Of a stretch of 64,000 nucleotides of DNA, positions 23,161 through 31,952 are shown piece by piece. Position numbers and translations under genes: made by a program. Source of the stretch: Streptomyces pactum (GTDB lineage: Bacteria; Actinomycetota; Actinomycetes; Streptomycetales; Streptomycetaceae); contig NZ_JACYXC010000001.1 of NCBI RefSeq assembly GCF_016031615.1, positions 1,860,001 to 1,924,000 of the forward strand, given 5' to 3'. The notes below the pieces were generated by a model. The model was not told where the DNA came from and ran no database searches. It saw only the letters and a program-made list of their open reading frames with translations. The first letter of the stretch is position 1. Each line of letters starts with the position of its first letter.

Positions 23161-25451
23161 GGGCGGGGCGGGGCCTCTCCGGTGGTGCGGGCGGGACAGC
23201 GGTCCGCCCCGTCCGACGGTGCGGCCGGTGCGGCGGACGGCGACGGAGCGTCGCAGGGCGACGGTACCCGCCGGGGTGACGCGCCGTCCGGGCCCGGGGC
23301 CGGGGAGGCATACGTGACCGGGACCGGGGAGGTGTGCAGGGTGCGGCGGGGCGTCCCCGGGGGCGGTGGCCGGGTCGGGCCCGGGCCGGGATCGGGGAGT
23401 TCGGCGAGGACCGTGGTGGGTCCGCCGGGCGGGCTGTCCACCCGCAGGCGGCCGTCGAGCGCGGCCACCCGGCGGGCCAGACCGAGCAGTCCGCTGCCGG
23501 CCGGGTCGGCACCGCCGCGGCCGTCGTCGGTGATCCGCACCCGCAGGACCGGGCGGCCGGGGAGGAGGCCGGCCCCACCGGCGGAGGTGGTGCCGTCCGG
23601 GCCGCCGCCGGTGCGTGACCGGCTGTCCGCCCCGGTACGTGACCGGCCGTCCGGCACGGTACGTGACCCGCTGTCCGGCCCGATGCGCGGTCGGCTGTCC
23701 GGCCCGGTGCGCGGCCGGTCGTCCGTACCGGTGCGCGGCCGGTCGTCCGTACCGGGGCCACCGGTGGGTGAGCCGCCGTCGGCGCCGGACCGGTCCCCCG
23801 GCGGGACCGGCGCCGCACCCGCTGCCGGCCGGCCCGCCGGGGACGCGGTGGCCGGGGACGGGGTGCCGGCGCCCGTCCCGCGCCCGGCGCCGAACGGAGC
23901 GGCGGGGCCCGCACCGGCCGCCGTCCCCGCACCGACGACCGTCCCCGCACCGGCGGCGGCCCGGGCGGCCGGCACCACCGGGTCGCCCGCGGCACCCGTG
24001 CCGCCCCGGGTACCCGCGGCATCCATGGCGCCCGTCGTGCCGTACGGCGCCGTCGCACCGCCCGGGACCGCCGCACCGGATTCCGGTCCGGCGACGGTCC
24101 ACCGACCCGTGGCGGCCCCGGGGGCGGCCCCCGGCCCGGAGACGGCGCCCGCACCCGGGGCGGCGGCCTCCGGCCCCGAGCCGCCCGGGGCCGCCGTGCG
24201 CCCGGGTTCCGGGGCCGCCGGGTCCCACCGGGTCAGTTCCACCTCGACCACCGATGCCCCGGAGTGCTTGATCGCGTTGGTCACCGCCTCGGAGACCACG
24301 AAGTACGCGACGGTGCGCAGCGCCGGGCCGGGTTCCCGCGGCAGCGCGTACCCCAGCCGGACCGGCACCGGGGAGCGTTCCGCCACCGTCTCCAGGGCGG
24401 CGCGCAGCCCGGCCTCGTCCAGCACGGTCGGGTACACCCGCCACGCCACCTCGCGCAGGTCGGTGAGCGCCTGCCGGCTCTCCGCGTGCGCCTGGGCGAC
24501 CAGCGAGGCGATCTTCTCGGCGTCCTGGGCGCGGCGGGCACGGCCCAGCAGCATGCCGAGGGCGACCAGGCGCTGCTGCACCCCGTCGTGCAGGTCGCGT
24601 TCGATGCGCCGCCGTTCGTCGTGCACCGCCTCCACCACCCCGGCACGGGTGGTGGCCAGTTCCTCGATGCGCCGTTCCAGCGCGTCCCGCCGGCTGGGGC
24701 CGAGGAAGTGGTGGGCCAGCTGTCCCTCCAGGGCGGCGACGCCCACGATGCCCTGGAGGGCGAGGAAGAGCAGGAACACCCCGCCCAGTGCGGAGCCGAG
24801 GACGTTCCACCAGTTGCCGCCGTCCATCAGCAGCCAGCCCCAGGCCAGCAGGCTGGCGTAACCGCAGCCGGCCAGCACGGCCAGGAGCACCAGCGCGCCC
24901 AGCAGGCCCAGCGTCCAGCGGACCGCCAGGTACTGGGCGGCCCGGCGCCAGGTGTGCTCCGCGGCGACCTGGTGGCCGTAGAACCGGGCCAGGCGCCGCC
25001 GTTCCCAGCCGGTCAGCCACCGCAGCCCCGCGGCGAGCGGGCGCGGGAGGCGCTCCGGGGCGCGCCGCCGGGCGGTGAGGAACAGCAGCACGAGGCCGGT
25101 CGCCACGAGGAGGAGCAGCTCGGCCAGGGCGGTGGCGGTACCGGTCACCAGTCCGGCCGTGAGCCGCAGCCCCGCGCGGAACCACCGCCGCCCGCGGCCC
25201 GGCGCCCCCGGTCCCCGGGGCGTCCGCGGGTGGCTGCCGTCGGGCCCCTGCGGCAGCTCCGACGACCACCCCCACGACGACGACGTGCCCCATGACGACG
25301 GCGACGGCACCGGGGACAGCGGCATCCCGGACGGCACCGGGGCCGGCGGCGTCGTCCCCGACGACGGTGACGGGTGCATGGGCGGCGCGGGCCGGTCCGG
25401 CGCCGGCGGAGGCGGCGGTGACGGCCTCCCCGGCGGTGTCCACTCCTGCAT
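23157..25451 (-). CDS. sensor histidine kinase with a long insertion in the ATPase domain
   Basis: A 764-residue NarX/LiaS-type kinase. An N-terminal Pro-rich segment of about 90 residues precedes several TM helices (LAELLLLVATGLVLLFL and two later pairs). The HisKA_3 box is ERDLHDGVQQRLVALGML (phospho-His288), and the N box is SEAVTNAIKHSGASVVEVEL. Between the N box and the G1 box (LRVRITDDGRGGADP) lie about 217 residues of Ala/Pro/Gly-rich sequence (roughly residues 411-627), including an 8-residue tandem repeat. Kinases of this family normally have 15-30 residues there. The G2-like GLLGLARRVAALDGRL remains intact after the insert. The stop overlaps the response-regulator start. Confidence 0.92.
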   Translation of the reverse strand: MQEWTPPGRPSPPPPPAPDRPAPPMHPSPSSGTTPPAPVPSGMPLSPVPSPSSWGTSSSWGWSSELPQGPDGSHPRTPRGPGAPGRGRRWFRAGLRLTAGLVTGTATALAELLLLVATGLVLLFLTARRRAPERLPRPLAAGLRWLTGWERRRLARFYGHQVAAEHTWRRAAQYLAVRWTLGLLGALVLLAVLAGCGYASLLAWGWLLMDGGNWWNVLGSALGGVFLLFLALQGIVGVAALEGQLAHHFLGPSRRDALERRIEELATTRAGVVEAVHDERRRIERDLHDGVQQRLVALGMLLGRARRAQDAEKIASLVAQAHAESRQALTDLREVAWRVYPTVLDEAGLRAALETVAERSPVPVRLGYALPREPGPALRTVAYFVVSEAVTNAIKHSGASVVEVELTRWDPAAPEPGRTAAPGGSGPEAAAPGAGAVSGPGAAPGAATGRWTVAGPESGAAVPGGATAPYGTTGAMDAAGTRGGTGAAGDPVVPAARAAAGAGTVVGAGTAAGAGPAAPFGAGRGTGAGTPSPATASPAGRPAAGAAPVPPGDRSGADGGSPTGGPGTDDRPRTGTDDRPRTGPDSRPRIGPDSGSRTVPDGRSRTGADSRSRTGGGPDGTTSAGGAGLLPGRPVLRVRITDDGRGGADPAGSGLLGLARRVAALDGRLRVDSPPGGPTTVLAELPDPGPGPTRPPPPGTPRRTLHTSPVPVTYASPAPGPDGASPRRVPSPCDAPSPSAAPAAPSDGADRCPARTTGEAPPRP
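23608..23757 (-). repeat. 24-bp tandem repeat inside the kinase gene
   Basis: Five full copies plus partial copies at each end of a 24-bp unit. Units start at 23623, 23647, 23671, 23695, 23719 and 23743 and encode the 8-residue motif D-x-R-x-R-T-G-x on the minus strand. Copies differ by one to five bases, so the array is not a recent exact duplication. Confidence 0.85.
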
Positions 25452-25587
25452 GGCAGCCCACGCTAGCCGGGCGGCCCGGCCCCGGACACTGAGGATTTCC
25501 GCAGGATACGGCTGCGGCGCGTGCCCGTTGGGCCGGGCGGCGGACCTCATGGTCCGGTGCGGCCTCCGGTTCCTAGCGTTGCCGGAC

Positions 25588-26211
25588 ATGAGCGAACGGA
25601 TCACCGACTGGGCCACCGGCCTGATGGACACCCTGGGCGCGCCCGGGGCGGGCGCGGCCATCGCGCTGGAGAACCTCTTCCCGCCGCTGCCGAGCGAGGT
25701 GATCCTGCCGCTGGCGGGGTTCGCGGCGGCGCGCGGCGAGATGAACCTGTACGCGGCTCTGCTGTGGACCACCGCCGGCTCCGTGATCGGGGCGCTGGCG
25801 CTGTACGGGGTGGGCGCGCTGCTGGGCCGCGACCGCACGGTGGCGCTGGCGGCCCGGCTGCCGCTGGTGAAGGTGAGCGACGTGGAACGCACCGAGCGGT
25901 GGTTCGCCCGGCACGGCACCAAGGCGGTGTTCTTCGGGCGGATGGTGCCGATCTTCCGCAGCATGATCTCGGTGCCGGCCGGGGTGGAACGGATGCCGGT
26001 ACCGCTGTTCCTGGCCCTGACCACCGTGGGCAGCCTGATCTGGAACTGCGTGTTCGTGCTCGCCGGTTACCAGCTCGGGGACAACTGGGAGCGGGTCACC
26101 GACTACGTCTCGGTGTACTCCAAGGTGGTGCTGGCCGCCTCGGTACTGGCCGTGCTGGCGTTCGTGGTCGTCCGGGTGGCCCGGCCCGGCCGCGGCCGGC
26201 GGCGGGGGTGA
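25588..26211 (+). CDS. DedA/VTT-domain membrane protein (second copy)
   Basis: A 207-residue DedA protein, closer to the canonical family than the first copy. It has LENLFPPLPSEVILPLAGFA near residue 28, the RHGTKAVFFGRMVPIFRSMI segment with the family R-x-x-P, and a C-terminal helix before a basic tail. DedA proteins act in the cytoplasmic membrane and affect lipid distribution and envelope integrity. It is divergent from the histidine kinase with a 136-bp spacer, and could be one of its targets. Start ATG at 25588. Confidence 0.93.
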   Translation: MSERITDWATGLMDTLGAPGAGAAIALENLFPPLPSEVILPLAGFAAARGEMNLYAALLWTTAGSVIGALALYGVGALLGRDRTVALAARLPLVKVSDVERTERWFARHGTKAVFFGRMVPIFRSMISVPAGVERMPVPLFLALTTVGSLIWNCVFVLAGYQLGDNWERVTDYVSVYSKVVLAASVLAVLAFVVVRVARPGRGRRRG

Positions 26212-26335
26212 CGTGCCCGCCCGGCGGATCCCACCTCGGAGCACGGCCGGGCCACGGAGCACGCCCCGGACCACGACACACGCCCCGGCCACGGGCGACG
26301 GCCGTAGGACCTCGCCCCCGCGCCGGGCCCGCACC

Positions 26336-26425
26336 CGACCGCCGGACTCCGACCCTTTGCCCCCCGACCGCCGGACTCCGACGCTTTGGGCCCCCCCGAC
26401 CGCCAGACCCCCGGACCCCGAACGC
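26336..26425. repeat. degenerate 29-32 bp direct repeat
   Basis: Three copies begin at 26336, 26365 and 26397, each opening with CGACCGCCGGACTCCGAC or a variant. The first two continue with CTTTG and a C run. The array lies between the second DedA gene and the convergent HAD gene. Confidence 0.65.
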
Positions 26426-26486
26426 CGGACCCCGACCACCGGACCCCGGACCCCGACACCGCCGGACCCGGCCGCCGGACCCGTCG

Positions 26487-27362
26487 TCAGGTCCGGCCGT
26501 CGGCCCGGCCCCGGGACACCGCGCGGATGACCGCCTCGCTGCGGGCCCGGGCGCGGACGTCGGAGGCGTGCTCGGCGATGGCGCGGACGATCGCCTCGCC
26601 GGCCGCCACACCCCGCTCGGGGAGGGCCGTGACCTGCGGCGCGGTCCAGCCGGCGTCGGCGAGTTCGCCGTGGCCGGGCCGCCAGCCCTGGTCACCGGCG
26701 AGCAGCAGGTCGGTGTCGAGCAGCGAGTCGCCCGCGGTGAGCACCTCGGTGGCGCCGGTGCGGCGGGCCACCTCGGCGACGGCGGCGCTCTTGGTGAGCG
26801 GCCGCGGCACCGCGTAGAGCTTGCGGCCCTGGAGGGAGACGGTCCAGCCCAGCGGCTCGGCCCAGTCGGTGAGTTCCTTCACGTAGCCGTCCGGCATCCG
26901 CTCCCGGTCCACCACCAGGTACGCGAACAGGTCCTCGGCGACCCGCTCCTTGAGCACCCAGGAGGCGTCGGCGGTGCGGTTCAGGTGGGCGCGCACCTCG
27001 TCGAGCGGGGCGCAGCCGGAGTCCAGCGCGGCGCGCACCGAGGCGTGCCAGTCGCCGTCGGGTTCGCCGTCGACCAGCAGGTGCCCGCCGTTGGCGCAGA
27101 TGGCGAACTTCGGCGCCGGCCCGGGCAGCCGGATGCGGCCGTACTGCTCACGGGTGCGGGTGGTGGTGGGGACGAAACAGGAGGTGCGGGCCACCTCGGC
27201 GAGCAGCGAGGCCGCCTCCTCCGTCATGTAGGACAGCGGTGCGTGGTGGTAGACCTCCACGCACAGCAGCCGGGGCGCCTCGGTGTCGGGCATCTCCAGG
27301 CCGAGGGCGGCCGCCGAGTAGATCAGGGTGCGGTCCAGATCGCTGGCCACCAGAACGGTCAT
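26487..27362 (-). CDS. HAD family hydrolase of the Ter biosynthetic module
   Basis: A 291-residue HAD phosphatase-like protein. Motif I is VASDLDRTLIYS, with the nucleophile Asp and +2 Asp. Motif II is likely VPTTTRTREQY, and motifs III-IV fall in RPLTKSAAVAEVARRTG and LTAGDSLLDTDLLLAGD, a typical GDSLLD acidic pair. In tellurium-resistance-type clusters this HAD accompanies a phosphoribosyltransferase, StiP and a CitE-like lyase. Comparative work (Anantharaman, Iyer and Aravind 2012) proposed that they make a nucleoside-like metabolite. Its ATG overlaps the StiP stop (ATGA), so it is the last gene of that operon. Confidence 0.93.
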   Translation of the reverse strand: MTVLVASDLDRTLIYSAAALGLEMPDTEAPRLLCVEVYHHAPLSYMTEEAASLLAEVARTSCFVPTTTRTREQYGRIRLPGPAPKFAICANGGHLLVDGEPDGDWHASVRAALDSGCAPLDEVRAHLNRTADASWVLKERVAEDLFAYLVVDRERMPDGYVKELTDWAEPLGWTVSLQGRKLYAVPRPLTKSAAVAEVARRTGATEVLTAGDSLLDTDLLLAGDQGWRPGHGELADAGWTAPQVTALPERGVAAGEAIVRAIAEHASDVRARARSEAVIRAVSRGRADGRT

Positions 27363-28708
27363 CGTTCCCCCGCCTTTCCGCCGGTCGTCACGCCGGTCGT
27401 CGTCGCCCGAGTCGTGGTGCCGGCCGCCCCGACGGCCCTGCCGTCGGCGCCCGTCGCGCCCCTGGTGTAGCGCGGATGGATCAGGCCCACACAGGTGTAC
27501 GGCAGCCCGTCCACTTCTTCAACCGGTACGCCGCGCTGTTCCGCGAGCAGCCGCACATGGTCCAGGTCCGCGCCGGCGCCGCGCTGGGCGAGGATCTTCC
27601 ACGGGACGCGGCGCAGCAGCACCCGGGTGGTCTCGCCGACCCCGGGCTTGACGAGGTTGACGTCGTGGATGCCGTACTCCTCGCTGATCCGCTCCACGGC
27701 GGCCCACCCCTCCCAGGTGGGGGTGCGGTCGGCGGCCACCAGCTCCGCGACGTCGGCGGCCACCTGCCGGGCCACCTCCGGGAAGCGGGCCGCGACGGTG
27801 TCCAGGAAGAGCCCGGAGACGTCGGAGCCGGCGAGTTCCCGGTAGAACTTGCCGCCGTGGAAGTCGTCCGGGCCCACCAGGTCGGCGCGGAGCACGGTGC
27901 GCGAGATGAGGCCGGAGACCGTGGAGTTGAGGCAGGCGGAGGGGATCAGGAAGTCCTCCCGGGTGCCGTAGATCTCCACGCAGCGGCCCGGATCGGCCAG
28001 CACGGCGAGCCGGGGGTCGAAGCCGGGGTGGTCGGCGACCGCCTCGGCGAGTTCCCGGGTGATGGCCCCCTTGCCGGTCCAGCCGTCCACGAAGACCACG
28101 TCGGCCGGGTCGTGGTGGGCGGCGAGCCAGCGCAGCGCGGCGCCGTCGATGCCCCGGCCGCGCACGATGGAGACGGCGTAGTGCGGCAGGTCCAGGCCGT
28201 GCGCGTGGCGGGCCCAGCGGCGCATCAGGACGCCGACCGGGGTGCCGGCCCGGGCCAGCGACACCAGCACCGGGCGCGGCGACCGTTCGGCCAGCACCAG
28301 TTCGGTGACGGTGCCGACGGCGCGCGCGATCCGGGCGGCCGAGGCGTCGAGCGCGCCGCGGAACAGCGCCTGGTACGCCTCGCTCGGCTGGTACTCCACC
28401 GGCAGCGACTCGGCGTAGTGGGCGCCGCCGCTCTGGATGGCCTCCTCCCTCTCCTCGGTGGGCGCCTCCAGCGTGACGTCGGAGAAGTCCTGGAGCAGCC
28501 AGCCGACGTCCTCGGGGGCGTAGGAGGAGAACGCCGGCCCGCGCAGCGGTCCGGCCGGGCCGGCCGCCGGGGCACCGGCCGGCGGGGCCGGACGCGGCGC
28601 CGGCACACCGGCTTCCGGGGTGGCCGCCGCCGGGGCGCCGGTCCCGGCGGGGCGGGGAGCTGCGGTGCCGGTCCCGGGGGTGCCGGCTGCCGGTCGGGGC
28701 TGGTGCAT
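27359..28708 (-). CDS. StiP family protein (PRTase-like/cysteine protease StiP)
   Basis: A 449-residue StiP-family protein (the family is annotated either as cysteine protease StiP or as a PRTase-like Pfam domain). Recognition rests on EDVGWLLQDFSDVTLEAPTE, IQSGGAHYAESLPVEYQPS, VFVDGWTGKGAITRELAEAV and LNSTVSGLISRTVL. VDGWTGKG is a PRTase-like phosphate loop. About 60 Pro/Ala-rich residues precede the fold, unlike the short start normally expected. No clear ribosome site precedes the ATG at 28708, and there is no stop between it and the preceding phosphoribosyltransferase in this frame. Fusion to the upstream protein is therefore possible. Confidence 0.9.
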   Translation of the reverse strand: MHQPRPAAGTPGTGTAAPRPAGTGAPAAATPEAGVPAPRPAPPAGAPAAGPAGPLRGPAFSSYAPEDVGWLLQDFSDVTLEAPTEEREEAIQSGGAHYAESLPVEYQPSEAYQALFRGALDASAARIARAVGTVTELVLAERSPRPVLVSLARAGTPVGVLMRRWARHAHGLDLPHYAVSIVRGRGIDGAALRWLAAHHDPADVVFVDGWTGKGAITRELAEAVADHPGFDPRLAVLADPGRCVEIYGTREDFLIPSACLNSTVSGLISRTVLRADLVGPDDFHGGKFYRELAGSDVSGLFLDTVAARFPEVARQVAADVAELVAADRTPTWEGWAAVERISEEYGIHDVNLVKPGVGETTRVLLRRVPWKILAQRGAGADLDHVRLLAEQRGVPVEEVDGLPYTCVGLIHPRYTRGATGADGRAVGAAGTTTRATTTGVTTGGKAGER

Positions 28709-30494
28709 GGGGGGAGCCTGTCGTTCGTCTGCGGTCGGTGGCGGTACGGGGGGCGCCGGGGCCTTCGGGGGCGGGGCCGGCCGGAGCGGTCGTGCCGGGG
28801 CCGGCGGACGCGGCCGCTGCCGGGCCGGGCCCGGGGACGTCCGAGGGGACGACCGCGAGCAGCACCCGGTCGGTGTGGCCGGCGAGCCGGGCCAGCAGCC
28901 CCTCGGGGGCGTGCAGCGGCGGGGTGTCGGCGACCGAGTCCACGACCGCGACGATCGCGTCGAAGCGGCGGCCCGGGTCGCCGCCCGGGGCGACGTTGTA
29001 CGCGTAGCGCTCGCCCGGACCGTCGGCGGGGTCGTCGTGCGCCGGGAAGACCAGCCGGGTGCGGATCGCGTAGCCCGGCTCGTCCACCGCGAGCACCGGT
29101 GAGCGGGTGGTGGTGGAGTACCGCACCTCGGCGTCGACCGCCCGGTCCAGCGCCTCGGCGATCCGCAGTGGTGCGTACATCAGCTCCTCGAACCCGAGCA
29201 CCAGCACCCGCCGCGGGGCGCGTGCCGGCCCCGCGGTGTCCCCGGACGGCCGGGGCGCGGGTCCGGGCGCGGAGGCCGCATCCGGTGCCGGCGCGGCGCC
29301 GAGCGCATCGGCGATACGTTTCGCCATGCCGGGCAGCGCGGCCTCCAGGCGGGCCCGGTGCTCGGGGGTGAAGCCGTGCCGCCCGCCGTCGGGCAGGCCC
29401 CGGGGCCAGCCGAGGTCCACCCGGATCACCGGGGCCGCGCCACGGCCGGCCCCCGCGTCCGCCCCCGTTCCGTCGCCCGGGACCGGACCGTCGCCCTCCC
29501 CCGGAAGCGCGCCGGACCCGTCCCCGAGAGCCGGACCGGCGCCGCCGCCGACGGTCACCGGACGCGGCACGGCCTCGGGGTGCGGGACGGCAGCCCGGAC
29601 CGTGTCCCGCGCGGCGGCCTCCTCCTCGGCGACCAGCCGCTGCCCGCGCTCCAGCACCCCTTCCGGCAGCTCGGCCGTGCCCGTCGCCATGGCGATCAGG
29701 TCGATCCGCGCGCCGAGGCCGTCGGCGAACCGGCGCAGCCCCTCGCGGTCCCGCTCCGACCGCATGTCCACCAGCGCGACCACCACATAGCGGCGGCGCG
29801 GGTGGCGGGCGTGCAGCGCCGCGATGGTGTTCCGCACCGTGTTGCCGGTGGAGAACTCGTCATCGACCAGCACCAGCGGCCCGTCGCCGGCCAGCAGTCC
29901 GGGATCCCGGGGCAGCAGCAGATGGGAGGTGGCGTGGCTGTGCTCCTCCTCGAAACCGCCGACCGGCCGCACGGTGTCCACCGGGCGCCGGGTGGAGTGC
30001 AGGTAGGGCGCCGACGCCAGACCGTCGGCGACGCTGTGGCCCAGGCCGGTCGCCGTCTCGGCGTACCCGAGGACCACGGCGCGCGCCGACTCCTCCTCAC
30101 CGAGCAGTTCCCGCACCCGCCGGCCCAGCCGCAGCCCGGCCCGGTACACCGTCTCCGGGCGCTGCGGCACGTGCTTGCCCAGCACGTTGGAGACGAGCAG
30201 ATGCGCCCGCCTGGGGTTGCGGCGCAGCGCCAGGCCCAGCAGCGCGGTCAGCTCCCGGTCGCCGTGCAGCCGGATGCCCAGCCGGTCGGCGACCCACTGC
30301 CCCGACCACACCGTGCCGTCCCGGTCACCGTCGCCGTCCGGCCGCACGGTTCGGTCATCGCCGCCGTCGTCCGGCCGTACCGTGCCGTCATCGCCGCCGT
30401 CGTCCGGCAGCACCGGCCGTACCGGCCCGCGGTCGTCCCTCACCTCGGCCGCCGCCTCCGTCGTCCCTCTCGTCACGTCCGGTCCACCGCTCAC
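28709..30494 (-). CDS. phosphoribosyltransferase of the Ter module (C-terminus unresolved)
   Basis: A phosphoribosyltransferase with a second C-terminal domain. The PRPP loop is PLVLVDDEFSTGNTVRNTIA, the VDDEFSTGNT signature. Upstream are RNPRRAHLLVSNVLGKHVP and the acidic, Asp-rich N-terminus DDGGDDGTVRPDDGGDDRTV. Downstream, RRVLVLGFEELMYAPLRIAE and DPGRRFDAIVAVVDSVAD form the second domain. The GTG start (30494) overlaps the CitE-like stop (GTGA). The frame has no stop until 27519, inside StiP in another frame, so I end the entry at the StiP start. A six-C run near 28747 may hide a frame error. Role: probably transfers phosphoribose to a base-like acceptor. Confidence 0.8.
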
Positions 30495-31678
30495 GACGTC
30501 CCCAGTCCCGCGCCCAGCAGCTCCACGAAGCCGATGTCCTCCCGGGCCACTCCGAACGCCTCGGCCCGGAGCATGGTCCGCTCGGCCCAGGCGCGGTGCG
30601 GCTTCACCTCGTTCATCTTGTTGGTGTACGCCGAGCGCAGCACCCCGCCCCCGCTGCGCTCGGGTCCGAGGATGTCGCCGGCGTCGCTGAACTCCTCGTG
30701 GCTGACCACCGAGAGGGCGTGCACCAGCGCCACGTGGGTGGGGTGTATGCAGGTCTTGCCCTGCAGCCCGTTGGCGCGGTCGAGCTCGATCTCCCGCAGC
30801 AGGCCGTCCATGTCGTGCTCGATGAGCGCCGCGCGCAGCGCCTCGGCGCTGCCGGTGAAGGGGCTGCGCCGCAACTGCGGTTTGAACATCCGCTCGTGGG
30901 GCTTGAAGTACTCCCACACCGGCCCGGTGACGGTGAATCCGGTGCCGTCGGCCCGCCCGAGCATGTTCACCACGTCGGCGATGACCCCGGCGATCAGCTT
31001 CACGTCGTAGGCGGTGATGTCGGGGGCCCGGCGCAGCCCGTAGGCCGAGCAGAAGTCGGTGACGCCCAGCCGCAGGGCGAGGACCCGGTCGCGGTACTTG
31101 TCGACGGTGCGGGCGATGCCGCCGAGGGTGTCGGCGCGGGTCTCCAGGTGGAGCAGTTCGGGCGATTCCAGGACGGGCATGGCGAACAGCCGTCGCCCGC
31201 CGATGTGCCGGCGTATCTCGGGTGTCTCGGCGGCCGTGAGCGCCTCCAGGAACGGGACGCCGCTCTCCTCGGTGAACTTGGGGAGTACGAATCCGGACAG
31301 CAGGCGGACCGACGGACCCAGTCGCCGGACGAGCTGGAGGATCTGCCCGGGCGTGCGGACCCGGATGAAGAGGAGCGGCAGCGTGTCGTCGAGCGCGCGG
31401 TCCAGCAGGTCGGCGAACTGGCGCACCAGGTTCTCCTCGGCGTCCGCCACATCGGCGTCGTCGATGGAGTCCTCCAGGCAGAGCACCATGGACACCACGC
31501 CGCGACCTGCCTGTTTGACGATGTCGTCGGCGAGGCGGGGCCGGGTCGCGGGGCTGTAGAGGGTGGCGCCGAGCGCGGTGGCCAGCGTGCGGGCCGGCGA
31601 ATGGACGGTGAACTCCCCGGGTTCCCGGTGGAACAGCTCCCTCCGCACCTCAGCCGGTAGGTGCCCGAAATGCCGCAT
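30491..31678 (-). CDS. CitE-like HpcH/HpaI family lyase of the Ter module
   Basis: A 395-residue TIM-barrel protein of the citrate lyase beta/HpcH-HpaI superfamily. It begins MRHFGHLPAEVRRELFHREP, with the barrel strands VVSMVLCLEDSIDDADV (Glu/Asp metal-site type), PLLFIRVRTPGQILQLV, FVLPKFTEESGVPFLEAL and LRLGVTDFCSAYGLRR. The late LQGKTCIHPTHVALVHAL is the conserved end of these lyases. It probably cleaves or forms a C-C bond in the metabolite made by the operon. AGGGAG stands 5 nt before the ATG. It is the first gene of the CitE-PRTase-StiP-HAD operon and divergent from a TerD gene. Confidence 0.92.
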   Translation of the reverse strand: MRHFGHLPAEVRRELFHREPGEFTVHSPARTLATALGATLYSPATRPRLADDIVKQAGRGVVSMVLCLEDSIDDADVADAEENLVRQFADLLDRALDDTLPLLFIRVRTPGQILQLVRRLGPSVRLLSGFVLPKFTEESGVPFLEALTAAETPEIRRHIGGRRLFAMPVLESPELLHLETRADTLGGIARTVDKYRDRVLALRLGVTDFCSAYGLRRAPDITAYDVKLIAGVIADVVNMLGRADGTGFTVTGPVWEYFKPHERMFKPQLRRSPFTGSAEALRAALIEHDMDGLLREIELDRANGLQGKTCIHPTHVALVHALSVVSHEEFSDAGDILGPERSGGGVLRSAYTNKMNEVKPHRAWAERTMLRAEAFGVAREDIGFVELLGAGLGTS

Positions 31679-31952
31679 GTATCTCCCTGTGCCGCGCTGA
31701 CGTGCGGAATGACGTTCACGTACCGGACGGCCGTGCGTATGGCCGATAATCGTACGTCCGGGACCGGCTTCAGAGTTCCCGGCGCGCATGACGAACACGT
31801 TACTCGCACGCGTCACCCTGGTATCCGGGGGTGCCCGCCGCCCCGGCCGTCCCGTGGGCCGCGCCTACCCGCTACGGACGTCCCCACGCGGGGTGGTCCG
31901 GCGCGGCACCCTGCGTTGTCGTGAACGCCCGGGAGAGGGCAGGATTGCGGCC

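Noticed and set aside
27519..28708. PRTase frame continuing through StiP
   Set aside because: The codons belong to StiP in another frame, and the residues become Arg/Pro-rich with no family match. It is treated as a missing stop or hidden frame error.
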